A program made the position numbers and the translations under genes. Of a stretch of DNA of 64,000 nt, positions 39,599-48,058 are shown piece by piece. The notes under the pieces are model-generated. The model saw only the letters and a program-made list of their open reading frames with translations. It did no database searches and was not told the DNA's origin. The DNA comes from DATKDF01 sp963752045 (GTDB lineage: Bacteria; Acidobacteriota; Vicinamibacteria; Vicinamibacterales; SCN-69-37), in NCBI GenBank assembly GCA_963752045.1, contig CAVVWN010000008.1:1178001-1242000 (forward strand), read 5' to 3'. Within the stretch, counting starts at the first letter, position 1, and the number at the start of each line of letters is the position of its first letter.

Positions 39599-40639
39599 AT
39601 GCCACGCACACGATCGGTCACCTGGTCCGAGCTCAAGCTCGGCGTCATCGGCATCACGGCGCTCGCTATCGTCGCCACGATGGTCGTCGCCGTGGGCGGT
39701 CAGGGCGGATTCTCCTGGCAGCGATACCCGCTCAAGACGCGCTTCGTCGACGCCCTGGGCCTCAAGCCGGGCGCCGTCGTCCGGCTGAACGGCAAGGACG
39801 TCGGCACGGTGACGGCGGTCGAGTTCGTGGGAGCCGAAGTGGAAGTGGGCTTCGAGGTGCGCCGGGAAGTCCGGTCGCTCATCACGACGGACTCGGAAGC
39901 CACCATCGGGTCGCTCAGTCTGCTGGGAGAGCCGAGCGTTGACCTGCGCGCAGCCTCGACGGGACGGGTCCTGGAAGATGGCGAGACGGTACCGACCTCC
40001 GCCGTCGCCCCGACCTTCGGTGCCCTGAGTACCGCCGCGAGCGACAGCCTCGAGCAGATTGGCCAGCTGCTCACGGACCTCCGGGCCGGCCGCGGCACGA
40101 TGGGGCGGCTGATGACCGACGACCGGCTGTACGAGGAACTCACGGCGTTTACCGAGTCGGCGGCCACCATCACCCGCGTGCTCAGCCAGGGCGAAGGCAC
40201 GCTGGGGCGGTTGCTGCAGGACCCGGCCGTGCACGAGTCGCTGAAACAGTCGATGCAGCGGCTCGACTCGATCACCGCCCGCATCGACCGGGGTGAAGGC
40301 GCGCTCGGGCGCCTGCTGACCGATTCGTCCGTCGGCAACTCGATTGCCGCGACGACGTCGAATCTGGAGTCGGCCACCGCGCGGCTCAACCGCGGCGACG
40401 GGACGGTGGGGAAGCTCATGACCGATCCGGAGCTCTACGATCGGCTGAACCGTGTGGCGGACCGGGCCGAGACGATGCTCGCCTCGCTCGAAAACGGCGA
40501 CGGCACGGCGGGACGGCTGCTGCGGGATCAGGAGCTTTATGAGAACATGAATACAGCGGTCACCCAGCTTGGGGAGCTTCTCGCTGAGATCCGCAAGGAC
40601 CCGAAGAAGTTCCTCCGTGTGAGCGTCAGCATTTTCTAG
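39599..40639 (+). CDS. mlaD: MCE-domain lipid-binding protein (MlaD-like) with C-terminal five-fold repeat
   Basis: A 346-residue protein. One N-terminal membrane helix (IGITALAIVATMVVAVGG) is followed by an MCE domain at about 35-125 (GLKPGAVVRLNGKDVGTVTA). The C-terminal half carries five related repeats: GRGTMGRLMTDDRLYEEL, GEGTLGRLLQDPAVHESL, GEGALGRLLTDSSVGNSI, GDGTVGKLMTDPELYDRL and GDGTAGRLLRDQELYENM. They are spaced about 35-45 residues apart with helical linkers. Repeats of this kind are typical of longer MCE proteins and probably build a helical barrel or needle across the periplasm. The RBS is GGAGACGAGG before ATG 39599. Confidence 0.9.
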   Translation: MPRTRSVTWSELKLGVIGITALAIVATMVVAVGGQGGFSWQRYPLKTRFVDALGLKPGAVVRLNGKDVGTVTAVEFVGAEVEVGFEVRREVRSLITTDSEATIGSLSLLGEPSVDLRAASTGRVLEDGETVPTSAVAPTFGALSTAASDSLEQIGQLLTDLRAGRGTMGRLMTDDRLYEELTAFTESAATITRVLSQGEGTLGRLLQDPAVHESLKQSMQRLDSITARIDRGEGALGRLLTDSSVGNSIAATTSNLESATARLNRGDGTVGKLMTDPELYDRLNRVADRAETMLASLENGDGTAGRLLRDQELYENMNTAVTQLGELLAEIRKDPKKFLRVSVSIF

Positions 40640-40657
40640 GGAGAAGCGAGGAGAATC

Positions 40658-40924
40658 ATGTCGCAGAACAATTCGGCAGGCAACGTCCTGATGGCGTTCG
40701 CCATCGGGGCCATTGCGGGAGCAGCCGTGGCGCTGCTGTACGCGCCGGCGTCGGGGGAAGAGACGCGCCGCAAGCTGGCCCAGAAGGCGCGCGACAGTCG
40801 TGAGAAGGCCGAGGCCATCGCCCGCGATTCGCGGGAGTTCATCAGCCGTCAGCGGGAAACGCTGGCTACGGCGGTCGAGAAGGGTCGTGAGGCATTTCAG
40901 CAGGCGCGGAAGGAGACCCTGTGA
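40658..40924 (+). CDS. YtxH-domain small membrane protein
   Basis: An 88-residue protein. One N-terminal Gly/Ala-rich helix (FAIGAIAGAAVALLYAP) is followed by the YtxH motif SGEETRRKLAQKA and a charged helical tail with repeated R/K-D/E heptads, a likely coiled coil. Members are small envelope-stress or structural proteins of unknown mechanism. It is preceded by GGAGAA and overlaps the next gene by 4 nt. Confidence 0.85.
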   Translation: MSQNNSAGNVLMAFAIGAIAGAAVALLYAPASGEETRRKLAQKARDSREKAEAIARDSREFISRQRETLATAVEKGREAFQQARKETL

Positions 40925-41337
40925 ACGCCTCCGACGGCTGGCTGGCCACCATCGCGGTGTCGGTGGCCGTGATGGCCGTCGTGCAGGTGGCCGTGCTCAT
41001 CGTGGCCGCCAGGGCGCTCGCGAGGGCCACGAGCACGCTCGCGGCCCTTCGCGCGGACGTGCAGCCGGTCATCGAGCGGGCGAATCAGGTCTCGATTGAG
41101 GCCGCGCGAGCGGCCGAGTTCGCCAGCTCACAGATGGAGCGCATTGACTTGATGCTGGCTTCCACGGCGGCCCGGCTGGACCAGACGCTGGGCCTCGTGC
41201 AGGGGGCCGTGGTGGAGCCGGTGCGTCAGGGGGCGGCCGTCGTCGCGGCGTTCCGGGCGGCGCTGGCCGTGTTTCGCAGTGTCGGCGACCGTCATCGGAC
41301 GAGCCGGGACGAGGAGGAAGCCCTCTTCGTCGGGTGA
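40921..41337 (+). CDS. Small membrane protein with coiled-coil tail (DUF948-like)
   Basis: A 138-residue protein starting at GTG 40921. One N-terminal helix (IAVSVAVMAVVQVAVLIVAA) precedes an extended amphipathic region with LRADVQPVIERANQVS, resembling DUF948 proteins often paired with YtxH. A role in envelope organisation is inferred only from that pairing and from lying behind the Mla genes. Confidence 0.7.
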   Translation: MNASDGWLATIAVSVAVMAVVQVAVLIVAARALARATSTLAALRADVQPVIERANQVSIEAARAAEFASSQMERIDLMLASTAARLDQTLGLVQGAVVEPVRQGAAVVAAFRAALAVFRSVGDRHRTSRDEEEALFVG

Positions 41338-41344
41338 GGACCCC

Positions 41345-41372
41345 TTGGTCCGGGACGCAGCCTTGCGATAAG
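41345..41372 (+). promoter_or_regulatory. Possible promoter of the tRNA-Val gene
   Basis: TTGGTC (41345-41350) and GATAAG (41367-41372) are separated by 16 bp and end about 25 bp before the mature tRNA 5' end, matching sigma-70 spacing loosely. A GCAG/CTGC inverted repeat overlaps the -10. Confidence 0.3.
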
Positions 41373-41397
41373 CTGCTTCACTCGAACGCCTTCGGTT

Positions 41398-41474
41398 GGG
41401 CGCTTGGCTCAGTTGGTTAGAGCACCGCCTTCACACGGCGGGGGTCGGTGGTTCGAGTCCACCAGCGCCCACCA
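41398..41474 (+). tRNA. tRNA-Val (anticodon CAC), CCA encoded
   Basis: A 77-nt cloverleaf. The acceptor stem GGGCGCT pairs with AGCGCCC, and the D arm is GGCTC...GAGC. The anticodon stem CCGCC/GGCGG closes the loop TTCACAC with anticodon CAC (reads GTG). The T arm is GTGG-TTCGAGT-CCAC, with discriminator A and a genomically encoded CCA. Its 3' end marks the start of the accessory region; no integrase or duplicated tRNA end was noticed downstream. Confidence 0.96.
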
Positions 41475-41525
41475 ACCTTTTCTTGCCCTCCGAGATCCGC
41501 CGGTAAGGGCCGCATGCGCCTGAAG

Positions 41526-44183
41526 TCAGCCTGCAGGCTCGAGCGCCGCGCGCAGGCGGGCGGCCTCGGTCGTGTCGCCCGCTGCGGCGTGAAAGTCGGC
41601 GGCGGCGGTCAGGCACTCGCGCCGGTACTCCGGGACGTTCGTGGCTCCGACCAGCGCGTCTGCCGATCGGCTGAAGAACTCGCGGGCGCTGGCGCCTTGG
41701 CCACGTGCGACCAGGGAACGCGCGACGCGGCATTCGGCAACAGCCGTGATGAAGTGGCCGGCCGGTAACGCGCGGCCGAGCACATCGAGAGCTTCGCGCG
41801 CGGCCGTTTCAGCCTCCCGAGGCCGGTTGTCCGTCAGGTGCAGGCCGGACAACGAGACGAGCGGCAGCGCCCGTGTGTAATTGTCGTCGGCGAGCGTCTC
41901 ACGATAGAGCGCGGCGACGCGCTCGTAGATCGCGCGGGCTTCCGCGCGCCTGCCGAGACGCACGAGCACCGTCGCATGATTCTGCAGATATCCCGCGACC
42001 GCCGGATGGCGCGGGCCGTGCACGCGTTCGCCGATGGCGACGATCTCGCGCAGCAGCGATTCGGCGCCGCTGAGGTTGCCGGCGTTCAGACGAAGCACGC
42101 TCCAGTTGCTGATCGTGGCCAGTCGATGCCCGTGGTCCGGGCCAAGCGTGCGTTCGAGCGTGTCGATGGCGGTCTGAAACAACGCGTCAGCCTCATCGAC
42201 ACCGCCGAGCAGGCCGAGTGTCTGCGCCAGGGTGCCTCGAGCCATCGCGCCGGCCACCGAATCCGCGCCGAGCGTTTCGTCGACGAGCGCTACGGCGCGT
42301 CGCGCGGTGGCCTCCGACTCGTCCAAACGGCCAAGGACGCGCTCGGCGTCGGCCAGCGAGCGCGTGGCTTCCGCGACCTCGCGCGCTGGTACACCTCCGG
42401 AGGCAGCCTTCGCGAGTACGTCCTGCAGTTCGCGCTCGGCGTCGGCAGCCCGATTCTGTCCGATGAAGAAACGGGCCAGCCGGATCCGCGCGTCGGCCAC
42501 CTCGGCGGCATCTGGCGGCGTGGCGTCGAGCGCGAGACTGAGCCGACGCTCGTACAGCTCGCCCGCCGCATCGGCCTCGCCGAGCTCAGCGCGAAGGAGC
42601 GCCAGCCGCCCCAGGCTGTCGCGGACCTCGCGCGATGCGGGCCCGAACGTCGCCTCTTCGAGCGCGAGTGCCTCCTCACGGAGCGGCAGCGCCCGGTCCA
42701 GCACGCCCAGGTCCTGGTACACCTCGGAAATTGCCGCGAGGATTGACGCCCGCACAGCCGGCCGATTCGTGAGGGAGGTCTGTAGTCGCTCCACGCCGAC
42801 ATCGAGCGCCTGCACGACCGTGATGTTTCGGCCAGTCGCCGGGTCGGCCGGGGCGTACGGGTCCGCGCTGCCGAAGAGCTCCGTCATGAACCCCTGCACT
42901 TCCTGCGCGCGTTCTGCCTGAAGCGTCGCGGTCGTGCGCTCGTCCTCGAGCGCCGCCGTGTAGCGCGTCACGGTGACGACATACGCGGCGGCCACGAGCG
43001 CGGCCACAGCCGTCGCGGGCGCGACCCAGGGCTGACGCCGAAGGAAGAGCCGCGTGCGGTAGCCGAGCGTGTCCGGGCGCGCCGCAATGGGTCGCCCGTC
43101 GAGGAACTGCCGAAGGTCGGCCCCGAGCGCCTCCACCGAGTGATACCGCCGGCTCGGATTCGCCTGCAGCGCCTTGCCGACGATGGTGTCGAGGTCGCCC
43201 GCGATCTCGCGCCGCCGCGGACCCTCGACGACACTGCTTGGCCGTGGTGCCCGCAAGTCGTCGGCGATGGATCTGAGGGTCTCTGCCGACCCGCGTACCG
43301 CGCTGAAGGGCGACCGATCCGTCAGAAGCTCGAACAGCAGGACGCCGAGCTGGTACACGTCGGTGGCCGTCGTGACCTGCTCGCCGCGCAGCTGCTCGGG
43401 GCTGGCGTGGTCGGGCGTGAGCAGCAGCGCACCGGTCCGCGTGGACGGGTCGTCGGTCCCGGGATCGAGCAGCTTGGCGATGCCGAAGTCCAGCAGCTTC
43501 ACGTGTCGGTCGGCCGTCACGAGGATGTTCGACGGCTTCAGGTCTCGATGGACGATGAGCGCGGCGTGCGCGGCGCTCACGGCGTCGGCGACCTCGAGCA
43601 TCAGCTGCAGCCGATCCCGCAGACCGAGCGAGAGCCGCCGGCAGCACTGTGTGATGGGCTCGCCCTCGACGTACTCCATCGCGAAGTACGGGCGTCCATC
43701 ATCGGTGGCGCCCCCGTCGAAGAGCCTCGCGATGTTGGGATGGGTGAGCGCCGCCAGAATTCGGCGCTCCGTCACGAACCGTCGCAGGACGTCGTCGGTA
43801 TCCACGCCCCGGCGCAGAACCTTGACGGCGACCTGCTGTTCGAAACCGTCGCCTTGGCGGGTGGCCAGGTACACCGTGCCCATGCCGCCGCGTCCGAGTT
43901 CGCGGACGATCGTGAACGCGCCGATGCGGCTGGGCGCGTTCTGCCGGCCGGCCAGATCGAGCAGGAAGTCGTGGGAGGCGGTCGGCCCAGGCGCCTCGAA
44001 CAGGCCGGCCGATTCGCGATCGGCCTTGAGGAGGCGGAGCACCGCGTCGGCCAGCGTGCGATCGGCGCCGGCCTCAGCGAGCACGAAGGCGCGCTGGTCG
44101 GCCGGCGGGCGGTCGAGCGCGGCGTCGAACAGGCGGTCGGCCTCCCGCCAGCGGTCCCTGGCGCCCTCCGGGTCCGGCTTCAC
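41526..44183 (-). CDS. Transmembrane Ser/Thr protein kinase with C-terminal TPR region
   Basis: An 885-residue protein. A helical N-terminal region (1-85) is typical of this acidobacterial/planctomycete kinase type. A kinase domain covers about 90-350 with Gly loop LGRGGMGTVY, Lys121 (VAVKVL), catalytic HRDLKPSN (212-219), DFG 232-234 and activation-loop SPEQLRGEQ. A membrane helix lies at about 385-408. The extracytoplasmic half is built of TPR-like helical repeats (RLAQTLGLLGGVDEADALF-type and similar). All catalytic residues are present. Start GTG 44183 overlaps the stop of the sigma gene by 4 nt, so the kinase and sigma factor are made together; the sigma factor is the natural first substrate to suspect. 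Confidence 0.92.
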   Translation of the reverse strand: MKPDPEGARDRWREADRLFDAALDRPPADQRAFVLAEAGADRTLADAVLRLLKADRESAGLFEAPGPTASHDFLLDLAGRQNAPSRIGAFTIVRELGRGGMGTVYLATRQGDGFEQQVAVKVLRRGVDTDDVLRRFVTERRILAALTHPNIARLFDGGATDDGRPYFAMEYVEGEPITQCCRRLSLGLRDRLQLMLEVADAVSAAHAALIVHRDLKPSNILVTADRHVKLLDFGIAKLLDPGTDDPSTRTGALLLTPDHASPEQLRGEQVTTATDVYQLGVLLFELLTDRSPFSAVRGSAETLRSIADDLRAPRPSSVVEGPRRREIAGDLDTIVGKALQANPSRRYHSVEALGADLRQFLDGRPIAARPDTLGYRTRLFLRRQPWVAPATAVAALVAAAYVVTVTRYTAALEDERTTATLQAERAQEVQGFMTELFGSADPYAPADPATGRNITVVQALDVGVERLQTSLTNRPAVRASILAAISEVYQDLGVLDRALPLREEALALEEATFGPASREVRDSLGRLALLRAELGEADAAGELYERRLSLALDATPPDAAEVADARIRLARFFIGQNRAADAERELQDVLAKAASGGVPAREVAEATRSLADAERVLGRLDESEATARRAVALVDETLGADSVAGAMARGTLAQTLGLLGGVDEADALFQTAIDTLERTLGPDHGHRLATISNWSVLRLNAGNLSGAESLLREIVAIGERVHGPRHPAVAGYLQNHATVLVRLGRRAEARAIYERVAALYRETLADDNYTRALPLVSLSGLHLTDNRPREAETAAREALDVLGRALPAGHFITAVAECRVARSLVARGQGASAREFFSRSADALVGATNVPEYRRECLTAAADFHAAAGDTTEAARLRAALEPAG

Positions 44184-44773
44184 GCCGTGTCGCTCCCGGC
44201 CTGCGTTTCGGGCGAAAGCAGGGAGTACAGGTGCGCGCGCGCCCGGCGCCAGTCGCGTTCGACGGTGCGCGTCGACACGCCCAGCGCTTCGGCGATTTCG
44301 GCGTCAGGCATGCCGCCGAAAAACCGACACTCCACCAGGCGGGCCAGCCGTTCGTCGCGCGCTTCCAGTTGCTCGAGGGCGCGGTTGACCGACAGCAGCT
44401 CGAAGACCTCCGCGTCGGCACCGGCCGTGCTTTCCTCGAGCGGAAGGTGGACCTCGCCGCCGCCCCGCTTCGCGGCGTTTCGCCGCCGCGCGTAGTCGAT
44501 GAGCACGTGCCGCATCACTCTGGACAGGAGAGCGAAAAACTGGGCCCGGCCCCGCCATGCCGGCCCCGTGCGGCCCGAGAGCTCCACGTAGGCCTCATGG
44601 ACGAGCGCGGTCGTCGTCAGCGTGTGGTCCGAGCGTTCCGACTGGAGATGCCGGCGTGCCATCGTGCGCAATTCGTCGTAGAGCAGCTCGGTGATCTGGT
44701 CGAGAGCGTCACGGTCGCCGTCGGTCCAGCGCTGGACGAGTGCGGGAAGGGTGTCCTCGGTCGGCACGACCAA
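44180..44773 (-). CDS. ECF-type sigma-70 factor (TIGR02999-like)
   Basis: A 197-residue sigma factor with regions 2 (about 20-95) and 4 (about 135-190; EIAEALGVSTRTVERDWRRA helix-turn-helix). It matches the kinase-associated ECF type in Acidobacteria, Planctomycetes and Myxobacteria. Where classical ECF factors have an acidic DAED-type patch, region 2.2 reads HTLTTTALVHEAY, with Thr51, Thr53, Thr54 and Thr55. Kinase-linked ECFs of other bacteria need phosphorylation there to bind core polymerase. No anti-sigma gene is present; the kinase gene overlaps by 4 nt. It diverges from the exported-protein operon across 108 bp. Confidence 0.92.
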   Translation of the reverse strand: MVVPTEDTLPALVQRWTDGDRDALDQITELLYDELRTMARRHLQSERSDHTLTTTALVHEAYVELSGRTGPAWRGRAQFFALLSRVMRHVLIDYARRRNAAKRGGGEVHLPLEESTAGADAEVFELLSVNRALEQLEARDERLARLVECRFFGGMPDAEIAEALGVSTRTVERDWRRARAHLYSLLSPETQAGSDTA

Positions 44774-44855
44774 AGGCTATCCGGTAGGGCGACCGCCCGA
44801 CAACTCGACCGGCAGGCAGCCCGATGTCGGGTTTGGGGCCCGGACTGCGCTTGAT

Positions 44856-44880
44856 CCTTAAACCGGGAAAGGACCTTAAA
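44856..44880 (+). promoter_or_regulatory. Direct repeat CCTTAAA ahead of the exported-protein operon
   Basis: CCTTAAA occurs at 44856-44862 and again at 44874-44880, an 18-bp period, directly before ATG 44882. It is the only AT-containing island in the 108-bp divergent spacer and could be an activator or sigma recognition element. The assignment is by position only. Confidence 0.3.
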
Positions 44881-44881
44881 G

Positions 44882-46336
44882 ATGCCCAGGAGAGGTGTGC
44901 GACCAGGACGGGACGTGGTGATACGTGCGTTTCCCATGACGATCGTCTGTGCGGCCGCGCTCGTCGGCGTGCCAGCCGTCGTGGCACAAACGGGTCAATC
45001 GCCGCCCGTCGACTGCGCCACGGCCTGTCGCGTGAATCGGGCGACCGCGCCCCCAACATGCGACTGTGCGGCGCTCACGGCCGGTGACCGGACGGCGGAG
45101 CGCGTCATCTCGCTGGACGATCTGGACCCGGTGGAGGAACTGAGAAAACTCTTCGACGCCGAAGCCCAGCGGATGGCGGCCGTCGAGAACTACCTCGTCG
45201 TCGAAACACTGAACATCGCGCCCATGCCGTCGGTCCAGTACTGGCAGCGGGAGTCCACGCCAGACGGTCCCGTCTACCGGCTCGTGCCGCCGCACGAGCT
45301 CGCGCAGCTGGACGCGAAGGCCCAGGCCGAGAAGGCGGGCACGGCCGACGGCAAGGCCGCCGCCGAGCTAATGGGAGACCCGACGGCGTTTCTCGACGTG
45401 CTCGCCCAGGGTCTGAAGGCGGCTGGCGGCACCGGCAGTGGTGCCGGGTCGGCCGGCGGCCTGCTCGGCCAACTCGCCGGCGCGCTGAGCCAGGTCGGCG
45501 CCGACGTGAAGGCGCAGGATGCACAGGACCGGCAGGACCTGCAGAAGGACGGGCCGCATCCCCTGCTGGACATGGCGTTGGCGAAGATCCCCGAGCTGAA
45601 GATTCCCGACAGGATCAAAGCAGACCGCTCGGCGAGCCGCCAGCTTGGTCTTGGGCTGTACTTCCCGGACCGTGCCACGCCGTCAGAACGGTTCGTGCGT
45701 CTCGTACAGCGAAATCGAGTAGTTGCATCCGGACGAGCCTTTGTCAACGTTAACCGTAACGTCCAATGGGTTCCCCCTTGGGACTCCAAGGACATTGTGG
45801 TCTGCGGGGAGGACTTCGCGCCCGCGGACACAACACAGCTCACCAAATGGAGTTGGTTGTTTACCGATACATGCAGAACGGTTCCACCCGGCGCTGTCCT
45901 TGCCGAGGTTATCGTCCTTGCGGTGCCCTTCGATCTGGAATGGGAGACCACGACGTACACGGTCGAGCGCGCAGAGTTCTGGTCCGCTCGCTACTGCGAC
46001 GGTGCGCCTGAGGGAAAACAGCACGTCTGCGACGGTGCCGATGCCAGTCAGAAGGTGCGTCTGCTGAGCCGAATCGAGGGTTATCAGACGGCCCTCGGGG
46101 GCTTCCGGCGATTCGTCATCGAACACGAAACCGATCAGTTTCGCCAGGCGGGTCCGGCTCTCATGCCCCATCGCACCCGCCAGCGCGTCGGGACGGACGA
46201 CAACCCGCTTCCCGAGATCGTCAAGACCATCCAGAAGATCAGCGTCAACGAAGGGCCGCCGACGCAGGCCGAGTTGGCCGCCATTCTCGCCGACGCATTG
46301 GGCAAGCCGACGATCAAGGCGCCCGAGGTGCGGTAG
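44882..46336 (+). CDS. Unknown exported protein, first gene of a four-gene exported-protein operon
   Basis: A 484-residue protein that I do not recognise. A hydrophobic export signal lies at residues 19-36 (MTIVCAAALVGVPAVVAQ). The mature start has four cysteines in a short stretch (C45, C49, C60, C62), which could form disulfides. A Gly/Ser-rich linker follows at about 182-195. The second half looks beta-rich, with paired cysteines in VVCGEDFAP and FTDTCRTVP. The start is uncertain: ATG 44882 has purine-rich sequence upstream, but GTG 44918 or ATG 44936 give a shorter, more typical signal peptide. It faces the sigma/kinase pair and lies 14 nt before the next exported protein. Confidence 0.6.
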   Translation: MPRRGVRPGRDVVIRAFPMTIVCAAALVGVPAVVAQTGQSPPVDCATACRVNRATAPPTCDCAALTAGDRTAERVISLDDLDPVEELRKLFDAEAQRMAAVENYLVVETLNIAPMPSVQYWQRESTPDGPVYRLVPPHELAQLDAKAQAEKAGTADGKAAAELMGDPTAFLDVLAQGLKAAGGTGSGAGSAGGLLGQLAGALSQVGADVKAQDAQDRQDLQKDGPHPLLDMALAKIPELKIPDRIKADRSASRQLGLGLYFPDRATPSERFVRLVQRNRVVASGRAFVNVNRNVQWVPPWDSKDIVVCGEDFAPADTTQLTKWSWLFTDTCRTVPPGAVLAEVIVLAVPFDLEWETTTYTVERAEFWSARYCDGAPEGKQHVCDGADASQKVRLLSRIEGYQTALGGFRRFVIEHETDQFRQAGPALMPHRTRQRVGTDDNPLPEIVKTIQKISVNEGPPTQAELAAILADALGKPTIKAPEVR

Positions 46337-46350
46337 GGCTGACGAGGAGG

Positions 46351-46962
46351 ATGACGATGAGTCGCGGGTGTTACGCGGCCCTGGGGGCTGCAATGCTGGG
46401 CGTGATCTGTGGCGGTGGCCCTCTGGCCGTGTGGGCCGCTGGCCGTGAGGTGGGGCCGGCCTCGACCTTCGCGCAATCGTCAACACCCGTGACGCAATCA
46501 GCCGGCCGCGTGGGCTTTGCCGTCAACGGCGAGTCGAGGTCATTCGACCACCTCCCTGAAGGCGACAACAAGTACACGCCACTCGCCAGCACGATCACGG
46601 CACGCCCGTCGGATGGCGCGCGCGAGCAACTGTCAATCACTGTCCTGTCGATCGACTTGAAGAAGCAGCAGTATCCGACCCAGCTCCCGCCGGCGAGGGG
46701 CAGTGGGCCCGGCCTCAACCCGCTTGCGGCGATGGCCAACGTCGGGCTCAGCTACATCGACGCCAGCGGCCGCGAGTGGGCGGGTCCCGGCCGGGTTCGT
46801 GTCGATCAGTTCGGCTCGGACGGCATCATCGTTGGCGCGTTTACTGACGTGAGGCTGCCCCACACGGACAAGTCGCTTCCCGACGTCATGCTGACCGACG
46901 GGACCTTCCGCGTCCGGATCAGCGCGCCGTGGCAGCAGTTCTTTACCGAGGAGCGTGAGTGA
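46351..46962 (+). CDS. Unknown small exported protein
   Basis: A 203-residue protein with an N-terminal export signal (LGAAMLGVICGGGPLAVWAA). The mature part is polar and strand-rich. It ends with a pattern (DGIIVGAFTDVRLP then LTDGTFRVRIS) reminiscent of single beta-sandwich or calycin-like lipoproteins, but not enough to name a family. A GACGAGGAGG site precedes ATG 46351 (second ATG at 46357). Its stop shares one base with the start of the OmpA-like gene, so both are co-translated. Confidence 0.6.
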   Translation: MTMSRGCYAALGAAMLGVICGGGPLAVWAAGREVGPASTFAQSSTPVTQSAGRVGFAVNGESRSFDHLPEGDNKYTPLASTITARPSDGAREQLSITVLSIDLKKQQYPTQLPPARGSGPGLNPLAAMANVGLSYIDASGREWAGPGRVRVDQFGSDGIIVGAFTDVRLPHTDKSLPDVMLTDGTFRVRISAPWQQFFTEERE

Positions 46963-48038
46963 TGAGAGTCGGTGTCTTGGTGTTCGTCTCGTTTCTTTCG
47001 ATGGCCGTCGGGTTCGTTCCCGCGTTGGTCGGCGCACAGGGGACGCAGACGTCGAGCGAGCGCCCAGGCACAGGCGCCTGGGCCAACTACGACTTCGTGC
47101 CCGGCGATCGGGTGCTGTTCTACGACGACTTCAGCGGCGAGAACGTCGGCGACTTTCCGCGTCGATGGGAGCTGACGGCTGGCAACTGGGAAGTGGTGGA
47201 GTGGCAGAACGGCCGCTACCTGCGGGCTACCGCCAACGGAGCGGTGAGCATCGAGCTGCCCGAGACGTTGCCTGAGCGCTTCACCGTGGAGTTCGCCGCG
47301 AGCATTCAGCACGGCAACGCCTACGTGCGTGTGAGCACCGGCCCCGCCTATCACGGTCCCGGCGGGCAGCGGTTCAAGGGAACTCTCCCGTCACTCGAGT
47401 ACACGCAGGCGGGTGTCCGGGCGCTTGGCAATCAGGGCCCGATGGCCGTAACCCCCCGGCGAGAGAACGCGCGCAGAGACACCATGGTGACCTTCCGCAT
47501 CATGGCCGATGGCGATCACATGAAGGTGTACATGGACGACCATCGCGTCGCGAACGTGCCGAACGCGGTGTTTCCACGCACGACTCGGCTGTTCCTCAGC
47601 GTCAGCTCGGCCAACGAGGCGAATCCGATTCTCATCGGTCCCGTGCGGATAGCCGGTGGCGGGCTCGATCTCTACGACCGGCTGGCCCGCGAGGGCCGTG
47701 TGGCGACGCAGGGCATCTTCTTCGGTGTCGACAGCGACCTCCTTCGGCCCGAATCGACGCCGACGCTGAAGGCCATCGGCGAGATGATGGCCACCCACGG
47801 CGACCTGCGGCTGCTCATCGAGGGGCATACCGACGCCGATGGCGACGACGCATACAACCTCGATCTTTCCCGTCGTCGCGCCGCCGCCGTCAAGGCGTAT
47901 CTCGTCGAGACCCACGGCGTGAGCGCCAATCGGCTCGCGACCGAAGGCTTCGGCGAGTCGCGGCCTGTCGCCGACAACGCGACGCCCGAGGGCAAGCAGC
48001 AGAACCGGCGCGTCGAACTGGTGCGGCAGGGAAGCTGA
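46962..48038 (+). CDS. OmpA-like peptidoglycan-binding protein with N-terminal lectin-like domain
   Basis: A 358-residue protein with signal peptide VLVFVSFLSMAVGFVPALVGA. Residues about 45-235 look like a concanavalin/LamG or DUF1080-type beta-sandwich (LFYDDFSGENVGDFPRRWEL, then VTFRIMADGDHMKVYMDDHR). Residues about 245-355 are an OmpA/MotB domain with IEGHTDADGDDAYNLDLSRR and NRRVEL, containing the Asp and Arg that hold diaminopimelate. It is therefore likely to anchor the module to peptidoglycan. ATG 46962 is used; the GTG one codon upstream is in frame. Confidence 0.82.
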   Translation: MRVGVLVFVSFLSMAVGFVPALVGAQGTQTSSERPGTGAWANYDFVPGDRVLFYDDFSGENVGDFPRRWELTAGNWEVVEWQNGRYLRATANGAVSIELPETLPERFTVEFAASIQHGNAYVRVSTGPAYHGPGGQRFKGTLPSLEYTQAGVRALGNQGPMAVTPRRENARRDTMVTFRIMADGDHMKVYMDDHRVANVPNAVFPRTTRLFLSVSSANEANPILIGPVRIAGGGLDLYDRLAREGRVATQGIFFGVDSDLLRPESTPTLKAIGEMMATHGDLRLLIEGHTDADGDDAYNLDLSRRRAAAVKAYLVETHGVSANRLATEGFGESRPVADNATPEGKQQNRRVELVRQGS

Positions 48039-48058
48039 CGCGAGCCGGTAGATAGGAC

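Noticed and set aside
41475..44773. Integrated prophage or IS at the tRNA
   Set aside because: No integrase, transposase, terminal repeat or phage structural gene was found.
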